Part shown: positions 25,652 through 33,592 of the stretch, piece by piece
How the letters are laid out: every line of letters starts with the position of its first letter
Numbering within the stretch: the stretch's first letter is position 1
Source: an uncultured Alistipes sp.
GTDB lineage: Bacteria; Bacteroidota; Bacteroidia; Bacteroidales; Rikenellaceae
Direction: 5' to 3'
DNA: 56,275 nucleotides
Assembly: GCA_949286165.1 (NCBI GenBank)
Contig: CASDZK010000040.1
Coordinates: forward strand, 1-56,275
Notes under the pieces: model-generated
Databases searched by the model: none
Seen by the model: only the letters and a program-made list of their open reading frames with translations
What the model was told of the DNA's origin: nothing
Program-made: the position numbers and the translations under genes

Positions 25652-27166
25652 TTATTTACGTTTCTTTTTATCGGTAGAGGCTACGGGCGAGTAGAGTTCG
25701 AGCGGAATGATGCTTTCCGATTTCTCGAAGTCGTAAAGCGACAGGATTTTCAGGTTCAACAGTTCCAATTTATAGTTGATCAGTGTTTGCGTATAAGAGG
25801 TTTTTTGATTGGATAATTGCGTTTGAAACTGACTCATCTCCATCCCGGTAAGCTCTCCGTTCCGATAACGTTCCGCATTTAAGTCGTAAGTGAGTTGGGC
25901 ATTTTCAACGCTTCGTTTGGCAATATCGATTTGGAGCAGTAAATTATCGAGATTGCGACACACTTGGCGAATATCCATTTCGATCTGTTTCAGTTCTTCC
26001 GCTGCATCGATCTCCTCCATTTCTATGCTTTTTTCCTGAGCTTTAATTCGGGATTTACGGGCTCCCCAGTCGAAAATGGGGACACTGAACGAAACGGCTA
26101 CTTGCGGATTGGTGGTCGGGTTCTGGTAAATGTTTCCTAAGTTTTGATTATCTCCGATAATTCCGACAGAAACTCCCAAGTTCCCTTTCAGTTTGTTTTC
26201 GTCTTTTACCCGGATCAGTTCGAATTCCGCTTCTTTGCGGGTAAATTCCCGTTGCCGGAGTTCCAGACGGGAAGAAAAGGCATTGGCGATAGCTTTTTCC
26301 GGGTCGATTTTAACCGAATCCGCAGAAACCGTTACCAATGTAATGATTTCTTCGGAGAGAGGCAGTCCCAGAATCTGTTTCAATTCGTCTTTGGCATTTT
26401 CTAAGGATACCTGGCTGTTTTCCACGGTCGATTGGGCTGTCGCAAGGTTCAATTCGGCCTGGAAGAGTTCGGATTTCGGAGCCAGATCGGCTTCTACTTT
26501 ATTTTTGATGGCTTCATAGTTGATTTTGGCGTTGGATAATTCTTCTTCACTGATATTCAGATTGTTTTGCGCACTATATACGTTGTAGAACTGTGTAGTG
26601 ATCGATCTCTCCATGTTTAACCGTTGCAACGCATAGCTGATTAAAGCATTTTCGTAATCCATTTCCAGTGTCTGCAACTCCATTTTGGTTGCGTTGTAGG
26701 TAAATAACGGTTGGTCTAAGCTCAGATACAAGTCGTTGGAAAAGGCTTTGTTGTGGTTTTGTCCTCCTCCGCTGATGTCGGAACGGTTGTTCTGCCAACT
26801 GAACCGGTTGTTCAACGATATGGTTGCGTCCGTCCAGATGATGGGTTGCGAAATACTGAAGGTTCCGCTGGTGCTAAACATCCGGTTGGTGTACCATTGA
26901 GACAAACGTTGATCGAATTGTCGGTTCTGGCTGTAAGATACAGGATTCAGGTCCAAAGAGAATCTCGATTTCAACGAGGCTTCCTGTGCATGTAACAGCT
27001 CTTGGGCTCGTTCAAGGCTCAAGAGTGATTTTTGAAGATCGGGACTGTTTTCCACGCTGATCTCCAACGCTTTTTCAATGGTTAGCGTCATTTGAGCTTT
27101 TGCCGTAAAACCGAAAGCCAGACAGAAACACGCAGCTGTCAGTAGTTTGAGTTTGCTTTTTATCAT
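25652..27166 (-). CDS. TolC-family outer-membrane efflux protein
   Basis: This 504-residue protein has a signal peptide (MIKSKLKLLTAACFCLAFGFTAKAQ) and the duplicated long-helix layout of TolC. The first half begins MTLTIEKALEISVENSPDLQKSLLSLERAQELL and includes SLDQPLFTYNATKMELQTLEMDYENALISY. The second half includes LELRQREFTRKEAEFELIRV, VAVSFSVPIFDWGARKSRIKAQEKSIEME and AQLTYDLNAERYRNGELTGMEMSQFQTQLS. It should form the trimeric exit channel for the RND, and possibly ABC, pumps of the operon. The gaps to its neighbours are 28 and 31 bases. It has no lipobox. Confidence 0.93.
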   Translation of the reverse strand: MIKSKLKLLTAACFCLAFGFTAKAQMTLTIEKALEISVENSPDLQKSLLSLERAQELLHAQEASLKSRFSLDLNPVSYSQNRQFDQRLSQWYTNRMFSTSGTFSISQPIIWTDATISLNNRFSWQNNRSDISGGGQNHNKAFSNDLYLSLDQPLFTYNATKMELQTLEMDYENALISYALQRLNMERSITTQFYNVYSAQNNLNISEEELSNAKINYEAIKNKVEADLAPKSELFQAELNLATAQSTVENSQVSLENAKDELKQILGLPLSEEIITLVTVSADSVKIDPEKAIANAFSSRLELRQREFTRKEAEFELIRVKDENKLKGNLGVSVGIIGDNQNLGNIYQNPTTNPQVAVSFSVPIFDWGARKSRIKAQEKSIEMEEIDAAEELKQIEMDIRQVCRNLDNLLLQIDIAKRSVENAQLTYDLNAERYRNGELTGMEMSQFQTQLSNQKTSYTQTLINYKLELLNLKILSLYDFEKSESIIPLELYSPVASTDKKKRK

Positions 27167-27194
27167 ATCGTTTCTCTTTATTTATTTTCGGATT

Positions 27195-30100
27195 TTAGTG
27201 TCTTATTGTTACTCTTCCGCCTCCGGGACCGAATCTGCCTTGCGGCGGTCCTTGTCTCCTTCTTTGCGGGCGTTTCCCTACCTGGTCTATATTGACAGCT
27301 TTGACGGCATCGGCGATGACCATTCTCAATTGGGATTTATTGCTCAAGGTAACAGTAAGCGTGTCGCTGTCGATATTGTACGTGCCGAGCAGCACCCACG
27401 AGTTGTCTTCGGACCGATTCAGGTCCAAGGTAACATCTTCGGTATAACCGCCGTAAGAGAGAGTAAAATTGTATTCTTTAGGTTCTCGCCTGCCTCCATG
27501 ACGGTTCCATCGGAGTTCGTCGGGTTTTCGCAGATAATAATATATTTCGTGTTTTCCTTGTTGTTCCAATGGAATGGTCCAGGTCGCCGTTTGCGAACCG
27601 TCGCCCGATCGGATACCATAAGCAGACCGAATGGATAACCCGTAATACGAGTTGTCCGTAGCTGCTGTCCAGCGGAAGGGAGGGCGCCAATTTTGCAAAG
27701 CCGTATATTTGAAATCTTCTTGCATGCTCTTGTCGATCCAATGGTTCAACAAGCCCGATGTCGGCGGATCCGATAACTTGAAAAGCAGCGAATCTTCGTT
27801 ATCGACGACAATTTCTCCTTTATTTTGCAAAAAATCGCTGGAAACGGACTGTTCGCCTTCAGGAATCAATATCCGGCTCTCTTCGACATTTCCGGCCGAC
27901 AGGTTCACGGCAAGCGGTAAATTTTTAGCGTATAGTCCGTTGATTTGAAACAATATTGGGTATTCTTCTTCCCAATGAGACACGATTCGTTTGGTTTCTT
28001 TCGGATCGAAATGCACGATCCATTGGCGGGGTTTCAGTCCCGGGCCCATGTCTGAATCGTAAGAACTGTTGAAGTGCAGTTGGAATTTGAGGTATCCGGG
28101 AAATTCGGAAATGTTGCTGATGACCATTTCGGCCTGATAAATATCTTTTTCCCGCGTTTGAATACTGGTTACTTTGGGAGTCCCCAGCAAATATTCAGGA
28201 AGTTGGGAGGGTTTCATCCACATTTCCATCGGTTTGAAAAGATCGCATGAGGCCAATTTTCCTAACGAATCCAACAAATATTCGAATGAAAGATTTTTGA
28301 ATTCGTTGGATTTCACGATGCTGAACAGTGAATCTCTGAAAGCGGCTATCCCCATTTTCATTTGTCCTTCGGCGAATAACTGGCTGGACGAAATATTGAT
28401 AAAATTATTGATCAAATCGCGGTGTTCGACTTCTGTCAAAAGGTCTTTGAACGACCGTTCCTGCATCATCAGTAAGGCTTTTTCGTCGTTGCTCAGTCCG
28501 TTGATATTCCGCATCCACTGGTCGTTGTTTTGGCCTTGTTGGAAAAAAAGTTCGACCAACCGATTGGCAATCGGCCATTGAACCGAATAAATATTGTAAC
28601 GGAAATTGAACATTTGAGGAAAAACGTAATAAGGGTTTTCCTGAACCATCATAGAAGCACGCCCCAACTTCCCTTCTTCATATTCGAAGTTGCTGTTCTT
28701 ATCGTTCATGAACCAGAAGGAGTTTCGGAATGTCTGGGCAAGTATTTGTTCATCTGTTTGTTTCTCGCGCCAGCCTCTGGTCATAGCTTCCTTTTCCCAT
28801 TTGATACGTCCATTGAAATTCAGTCCCCACTGGTCGTATCCTCTTTCTCGGAGCAGTACCATTTCGGGCTGCATACTTTCTTGTGCCATCGTCCACGTAC
28901 GGGAATAAGTAGCGAATTGGGCGGGTACTTCAACGAAAGAGAACCGGCTGAACGGATAATCCAGTTTGAAATTAGTCTCGAAATCCTGTTTGATCAACCG
29001 GATCAGCGCAGGAATCGTGTCGGATACGGATTTGAACGTGGATGAAAAATAGTCATGTCCGTCGATGTATTTGACACTGTATTCTATACTGTCCACCATC
29101 AGAGAAACTTCCTTGTAATTTCCGATAATCAGGGATACCGATTGCAAACGCTGATCAGGAACGAATTCAAAGGTCCCCGGAACGTTTTCCGTTCGCATCC
29201 CTTGAGAAATGGGCATTAATCCGGGAGCGGGCGTTACTTTCATTCGGTAGCGGGTAAAATAACTTTGCTGCCAGTCCGGACTTTGATCGCTGTATGAAAC
29301 ACCGGGACGCGGATACCAGTAAGTTTCCGGAGTCAGCAAAATATAATTGTCGGATTGGAAAGCGTAACGTTTACCCGTAGTTACCAACGGCGTCCCGTTT
29401 ATTTTTTCGTTTTGTATCAACAACTCTTCCGGAATGTCGAGATAGCATATCCGTTCGTCGATTTGTCCTCGATAGGCAAAGGTAAAGTTTACGGTTTCGT
29501 CTTGTTCTAAATTTTCTCCGAAATCGATCAATACCAAATGGCGAAGTCGAGTATGTGAAACCGGCGATCCGTTTCGGGTTATTTCCGTAATTTCGAATCC
29601 CGGATTCAGACAAAAGGTAAAGACCGATCCCGATTGTACCGGTTTCCCTGCGATATCGGCCCGTATAAGCAGGTCCGCCCCGTTTTGCTGAATGTCGAAT
29701 GCACAACTGTCGATAACCATTTTAGGATCATGGACATGTTCGTTATTCAGAGCAACCATTTCTGTTTGTATCCGTTCCTGTCGGAGAAAACCGGATACGT
29801 GAGAAACGCCTCCCCATAATCCCAAAACAATGAAAAAACTACCGTATACAGGCCATGCGTAACGTTTCTTTTTGGAGTTCGGCAGTCTGCCGAACTTGAA
29901 AATACTGAAACAGATCAGTCCGCATCCTAACAAAAGGTAAATTAATCTATGTCTCAATAGAGATTCGAAATCGCTAAATCCGGTAATGGTCGATTGCGTC
30001 ATGGGAATGTTGAAACCCAAGTAATCGAAGAGGTAATAGTAATAGTCGCCAATATAGAATAAAGTGAGTCCGATATAGCCTAAAACGATGACGAACGTGA

Positions 30101-30626
30101 GTGCTTGATTGCGGATGAACAGCATGATCGTAGTGGACAATCCTACGATGAATACCAGAGTGGGAACACCCAGCAACAGAAAATAAACCAGAAAACTGAG
30201 ATAGTCCGTAACGGTTCCCAGCGCCACTACCGAAAGGATTAGTCCACAACCAAGCAACAACAGGTCGAAAGCGAAGAATACCCGTAACGTACCCCATATT
30301 TTCCCGATCAGGTATTCCGCATTGCTTGAAGGGCGTACGTAAAACACTTCGGAGGTGTCCAATTGTTTGTCCCGTTTCAGGTATTCTGAAGCAAGGAAGA
30401 TGGAGACGACCGCTTGTCCTACGCTCAGAATCAACATGAAAACATAGGGATAGAGAGAAGGAATACAGTTAATGGGCCAGTTTTGTTCGGCAAAAAGGAG
30501 TCCGTAACTGAATCCTCCTAATCCGAGAACGGCCAATACGGAAAAAACTTTAAAAAACCAACTGCGAACCAATAATTTCGATTCGTATTTCGCGATGGTG
30601 TGAACATTTCTGAAAAATTGTATCAT
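27195..30626 (-). CDS. ABC-2 permease with peptidase-M1-like and golvesin-like domains
   Basis: This is a 1143-residue protein. Residues 1 to about 285 hold seven or so membrane helices of an ABC-2 permease (SWFFKVFSVLAVLGLGGFS, YVFMLILSVGQAVVSIFLAS, and others). Residues about 290-880 are extracytoplasmic and resemble the beta-saddle and helical parts of M1 aminopeptidases (FTFAYRGQIDERICYLDIPEELL, YWYPRPGVSY, YPFSRFSFVEVPAQFATYSRTW). The zinc motif HExxH is absent, so it is probably not a peptidase. Residues about 985-1115 (YYGLSIRSAYGIRSGDGS, ATWTIPLEQQGKHEIYYYL, NKSQLRMVIADAVKAV) resemble the golvesin-type carbohydrate-binding-like domain. A basic Gly/Pro-rich tail ends the chain. The gene starts 7 bases after the ATPase gene, its obvious partner. 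The substrate is unknown. Confidence 0.8.
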   Translation of the reverse strand: MIQFFRNVHTIAKYESKLLVRSWFFKVFSVLAVLGLGGFSYGLLFAEQNWPINCIPSLYPYVFMLILSVGQAVVSIFLASEYLKRDKQLDTSEVFYVRPSSNAEYLIGKIWGTLRVFFAFDLLLLGCGLILSVVALGTVTDYLSFLVYFLLLGVPTLVFIVGLSTTIMLFIRNQALTFVIVLGYIGLTLFYIGDYYYYLFDYLGFNIPMTQSTITGFSDFESLLRHRLIYLLLGCGLICFSIFKFGRLPNSKKKRYAWPVYGSFFIVLGLWGGVSHVSGFLRQERIQTEMVALNNEHVHDPKMVIDSCAFDIQQNGADLLIRADIAGKPVQSGSVFTFCLNPGFEITEITRNGSPVSHTRLRHLVLIDFGENLEQDETVNFTFAYRGQIDERICYLDIPEELLIQNEKINGTPLVTTGKRYAFQSDNYILLTPETYWYPRPGVSYSDQSPDWQQSYFTRYRMKVTPAPGLMPISQGMRTENVPGTFEFVPDQRLQSVSLIIGNYKEVSLMVDSIEYSVKYIDGHDYFSSTFKSVSDTIPALIRLIKQDFETNFKLDYPFSRFSFVEVPAQFATYSRTWTMAQESMQPEMVLLRERGYDQWGLNFNGRIKWEKEAMTRGWREKQTDEQILAQTFRNSFWFMNDKNSNFEYEEGKLGRASMMVQENPYYVFPQMFNFRYNIYSVQWPIANRLVELFFQQGQNNDQWMRNINGLSNDEKALLMMQERSFKDLLTEVEHRDLINNFINISSSQLFAEGQMKMGIAAFRDSLFSIVKSNEFKNLSFEYLLDSLGKLASCDLFKPMEMWMKPSQLPEYLLGTPKVTSIQTREKDIYQAEMVISNISEFPGYLKFQLHFNSSYDSDMGPGLKPRQWIVHFDPKETKRIVSHWEEEYPILFQINGLYAKNLPLAVNLSAGNVEESRILIPEGEQSVSSDFLQNKGEIVVDNEDSLLFKLSDPPTSGLLNHWIDKSMQEDFKYTALQNWRPPFRWTAATDNSYYGLSIRSAYGIRSGDGSQTATWTIPLEQQGKHEIYYYLRKPDELRWNRHGGRREPKEYNFTLSYGGYTEDVTLDLNRSEDNSWVLLGTYNIDSDTLTVTLSNKSQLRMVIADAVKAVNIDQVGKRPQRRRQGPPQGRFGPGGGRVTIRH

Positions 30627-30633
30627 AGCGCAG

Positions 30634-31530
30634 TTAGTCGTTTAACCATAAATTCAGTTTGCTTTCCATAAAATAGACGTAGGCATGTTCCAGATTGGGC
30701 GGATAATTTACCGCATTGTCGTATCCTTCCAGCTTATCCGCCACTACCTGTATGTCCCACTCCATGCCACAGGGAATAGTAGCGATGACTGGATATTTTT
30801 CGTTGATTTCCCGGTATTGTTCGTCGGTCACACGCAATCGCCAAACTTTTCCTTCCGCCCGTTTCAGCATTTCTTCCGGAGAACCGTTGAATGAGAGTTC
30901 TCCTCTGTTCAGCAAAGCCATATCCGTGCAACTGCTGGATATGTCTCCTACGATATGAGTGGAAAGAATGATAGTCGTATCATTTGCGCTGATTTGGGAG
31001 AGCAGGTTTCTGAAACGGATACGTTCTTCCGGATCGAGTCCGGTCGTCGGTTCATCGACAATAATGACTTTGGGTTGATGAATCAATGCCTGAGCTATGC
31101 CCAATCGCCGTTTCATCCCTCCGGACAATTTCGAGGCATAGCGTTCCCGGACCTCATAAAGTCCCACCTGTTCCAGCATGTCTCCGACCGCTTTCCGGCG
31201 CAATCTACCGTTGTTCATGCCGGACAATCGGGCGGCATAATCTAAAAATTCCTGGACCTTATATTTGGCGAAAAAACGGAAATCCTGTGGCAGATACCCT
31301 AAGATTCGTCGAACTTCCTTACGTTCCCGCAACAGGTTGTAACCATACACTTCCACTTCTCCGGAGGAAGGTTCCATCAAGGCCACTAAAATACGCATCA
31401 GGGTGGACTTTCCGGCTCCGTTAGGTCCTAAGAGACCGAACATGCCGGAAGGAATCGTTAAATTCAAATTTTTTAGGGCATGATGTCCGTTCGGGTATAT
31501 TTTATTCAAATCTTTTATGACAATAGACAT
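30634..31530 (-). CDS. ABC transporter ATP-binding protein
   Basis: This 298-residue cytoplasmic ATPase powers ABC-2 type exporters. It has an A-loop aromatic in NKIYPNGHHALKNLNL, Walker A GPNGAGKST (35-43), Q-loop LGYLPQDF, signature LSGGMKRR (135-142), Walker B VIIVDEPTTGLDP (155-167) and H-loop His192. A C-terminal regulatory region of about 85 residues ends in PPNLEHAYVYFM. It closely resembles the ATPase fused to the RND pump: both have GMFGLLGPNGAGKST, RIRFRNLL, STHI..DISSSC and KVW at equivalent places. An internal duplication is likely. It is the first gene of the operon, and the start ATG 31530 lies about 75 bases downstream of the promoter. Confidence 0.95.
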   Translation of the reverse strand: MSIVIKDLNKIYPNGHHALKNLNLTIPSGMFGLLGPNGAGKSTLMRILVALMEPSSGEVEVYGYNLLRERKEVRRILGYLPQDFRFFAKYKVQEFLDYAARLSGMNNGRLRRKAVGDMLEQVGLYEVRERYASKLSGGMKRRLGIAQALIHQPKVIIVDEPTTGLDPEERIRFRNLLSQISANDTTIILSTHIVGDISSSCTDMALLNRGELSFNGSPEEMLKRAEGKVWRLRVTDEQYREINEKYPVIATIPCGMEWDIQVVADKLEGYDNAVNYPPNLEHAYVYFMESKLNLWLND

Positions 31531-31561
31531 TTCGGGTGCAGGTAGATTTTTGGGTATTATG

Positions 31562-31585
31562 ATCGATTGTTTTCGACAAATCGAT
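31562..31585. promoter_or_regulatory. Inverted repeat in the export-operon leader
   Basis: ATCGATTGT, TTTCG, ACAAATCGAT: nearly complementary arms with one extra base. It lies in the 5' leader between the -7 box and the first start codon. It could be an operator or an mRNA hairpin. Confidence 0.4.
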
Positions 31586-31597
31586 GAAGTTAAACAT

Positions 31598-31614
31598 TAT
31601 ATTTGACAAATATA
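31598..31614 (-). promoter_or_regulatory. Export-operon promoter inside a 17-base palindrome
   Basis: TATATTTGACAAATATA is a perfect palindrome about its central base. The minus-strand half (31614-31607) is a perfect TAnnTTTG -7 box 76 bases before the ATPase start. The plus-strand half is the same box facing the other way, with no gene to serve. A palindrome over the -7 box is also a natural site for a dimeric repressor. Confidence 0.6.
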
Positions 31615-32118
31615 GCATTTTTTTCAGGCGTTTCGGGGGTAAAAAAGAAATTATATATATTTTCTCTATCGAAAAAATTTTGTTCTTTCGGTTTTCCCAA
31701 ATATGCAATATTTTGAGATAATTTCCTCGAAAAAATCGACGAATGGGCATATTGAGTCGATGAACGGTTATTTATGGTGTTCCTGTCGAAAAGTTCCGAA
31801 GCCTCATTTATCGTATGCATAGCTTTGTTTTGTTCGATTATTTGTTGGTTTCTGCTATGGATGTGTTATAAATACGGAACAAATATATGTATAAAAAAAT
31901 AATACCTTGCATAACAAAGTATTGTTTTTTTATGAATTATCAGAAAACCTTTATGTCTGATTGTTTAAATATTTGATATTTAGAGTGTTTTGTTTTCAGC
32001 TTATCAATCTTGGAGATTGGAAACAGGGAAAGTTGTCTATTTTTTTGACACTGTACGATATTTAGAAGATAGAAGAAGCTACTTATCGGGGTCGTAACGG
32101 GATATGCGGAAATAAAAG
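31615..32118. other. AT-rich intergenic region, no firm gene
   Basis: About 500 bases separate the export-operon promoter from the terminator of the lytic transglycosylase gene. A second minus-strand -7 box (TATATTTG at 31887-31880) lies here. From it, an ATG at 31820 opens a 76-codon frame ending at 31590 inside the palindrome. The frame is Asn/Phe-rich and shows no recognisable domain, so I do not call it a gene. Confidence 0.4.
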
Positions 32119-32158
32119 AACGGAATTCGTCAGTGGTTATCGACCGACGAATTCCGTT
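32119..32158 (-). terminator. Terminator after the lytic transglycosylase gene
   Basis: AACGGAATTCGTC and GACGAATTCCGTT form a perfect 13-pair stem with a 14-base loop. On the minus strand it is followed by CTTTTATTTCC. It lies 16 bases beyond the stop at 32175. Confidence 0.8.
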
Positions 32159-32174
32159 GAATAACACGAAACGT

Positions 32175-33551
32175 TTATATGTTTTTCTTACAGTATTGGG
32201 TATAACTGCCCATGACATTGGACACGAAACTGAGGGTTTCGCGTCCGGAAAAACGGCCTTGGCGAACGGCATTATCCGTATAATAAGTTGCCTCAGCCTT
32301 TTTTTGCAGATATTTGGCAACACTTTCCCAGTTATTGGGATTTTCGCCATATTTAGCGGCTAATCTGCGGGCATCCATGACATGACCGATTCCGGCGTTA
32401 TAACAGGCCAGGATGATACATAATTTGTCATAGTCGCTGGTATTCGTGCTGAATTTCAGGGATTGTTCTATTTTGTTTAACAGTAACAGCGCGACCTCGA
32501 TATTTTTTCGGGGGTCTTGTATCTCTTCCGGAGAGACATTGAAAGAGCGGGCAATGGAAGGCATAATCTGCATGATTCCCCGTGCCCCGCAACGGGATAC
32601 CACATTCGGTTTGAATCGGGATTCGTGATAGGCTATGGCCGAAACGAACCGCCAGTCATGTCCGGCTTTAGCCGCCTCGCTTTTGAACAAATCGTCGAAC
32701 GCGGAGATTCGCTCTTTGATATTTTTGGGCGAAACATTGTTCCAGATGCTGTTCCGGAAATATGTATTATAAAGGTTGGCATATCCCGGAGTGTTTCGAA
32801 ATGCCTCCAACCATTCGTTGAAACGGTTTTCCAATCCTTTATTCAGACTGTTGACGAACAGGGCAGAAGACTCTTCCGCTTCAAACACGTATAAGGGATG
32901 GATATTCGGAAAATCGGCTTGCACCATATCGGCTTCCTGTCGTTCGCATACTAAATAGTCGATCTGTTTTTTATCTAAAGCAGTCATCAGATTATGCGTG
33001 TTGTCGTAAGATACGACAGCGCTGTTGTTCCCGATGGAATCCAGCCAGTACCCGTAGGTCCGGGTGCCCGTGAAATCCTGTTTTACAACTCCGCTTTTGT
33101 GCGACAACAGTTTTTTCAAATCCTGTATCCGTATCTTTCCCTTGGGCTTTTCACGGGTCATGACAAGATATTGTTGCTGGCATAAAGGGGGCAATACCTT
33201 TACCGATTCGCTGCACAGTTCCGTATATTTCGACATGGTAACCACCATATCCACCTTGCCCGTCGCCAGCATTTGCATGGAGGCGTACAGATCGTTTTGG
33301 GGAATGAGGACCAAACGGGCGCCGATATGTTCGGCGAACCGTTCCAACATGTCCCGGTTGAACCCGAAAGAGGTTCCGTTAAATGAAAAATATCCCGGAA
33401 TGTTGGTGTCCATGGCCACGGACAATGTTTTGTTCGGTCTTTTTCCCGTGTTCCCGGACATCCCGACGGAACGCGATTGTTGTTGGACGATCAGTCCGAT
33501 AAATGAAATGAATAAAATGAAGATTAAGGTAACGATAAATAATTTTCGCAT
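32175..33551 (-). CDS. mltF: MltF-like membrane-bound lytic transglycosylase
   Basis: This 458-residue protein probably cleaves peptidoglycan glycan strands. An N-terminal signal anchor (LFIVTLIFILFISFIGLIV) precedes a periplasmic solute-binding (SBP_bac_3) domain, about 40-265, with LSVAMDTNIPGYFSF, GFNRDMLERFAEHIGARL and ATGKVDMVVTMS. The lytic transglycosylase (SLT) domain, about 295-445, has the catalytic Glu in AYHESRFKPNVVS, then CGARGIMQIMP and IILACYNAGIGHV. This order is that of MltF, whose solute-binding-like domain regulates the catalytic domain. The gene lies 41 bases after the porin gene, may be co-transcribed with it, and ends at a strong terminator. Confidence 0.93.
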   Translation of the reverse strand: MRKLFIVTLIFILFISFIGLIVQQQSRSVGMSGNTGKRPNKTLSVAMDTNIPGYFSFNGTSFGFNRDMLERFAEHIGARLVLIPQNDLYASMQMLATGKVDMVVTMSKYTELCSESVKVLPPLCQQQYLVMTREKPKGKIRIQDLKKLLSHKSGVVKQDFTGTRTYGYWLDSIGNNSAVVSYDNTHNLMTALDKKQIDYLVCERQEADMVQADFPNIHPLYVFEAEESSALFVNSLNKGLENRFNEWLEAFRNTPGYANLYNTYFRNSIWNNVSPKNIKERISAFDDLFKSEAAKAGHDWRFVSAIAYHESRFKPNVVSRCGARGIMQIMPSIARSFNVSPEEIQDPRKNIEVALLLLNKIEQSLKFSTNTSDYDKLCIILACYNAGIGHVMDARRLAAKYGENPNNWESVAKYLQKKAEATYYTDNAVRQGRFSGRETLSFVSNVMGSYTQYCKKNI

Positions 33552-33592
33552 AAGATTTCTATTGGTCGGGCGAGTTGCATACTCGAATAGCC

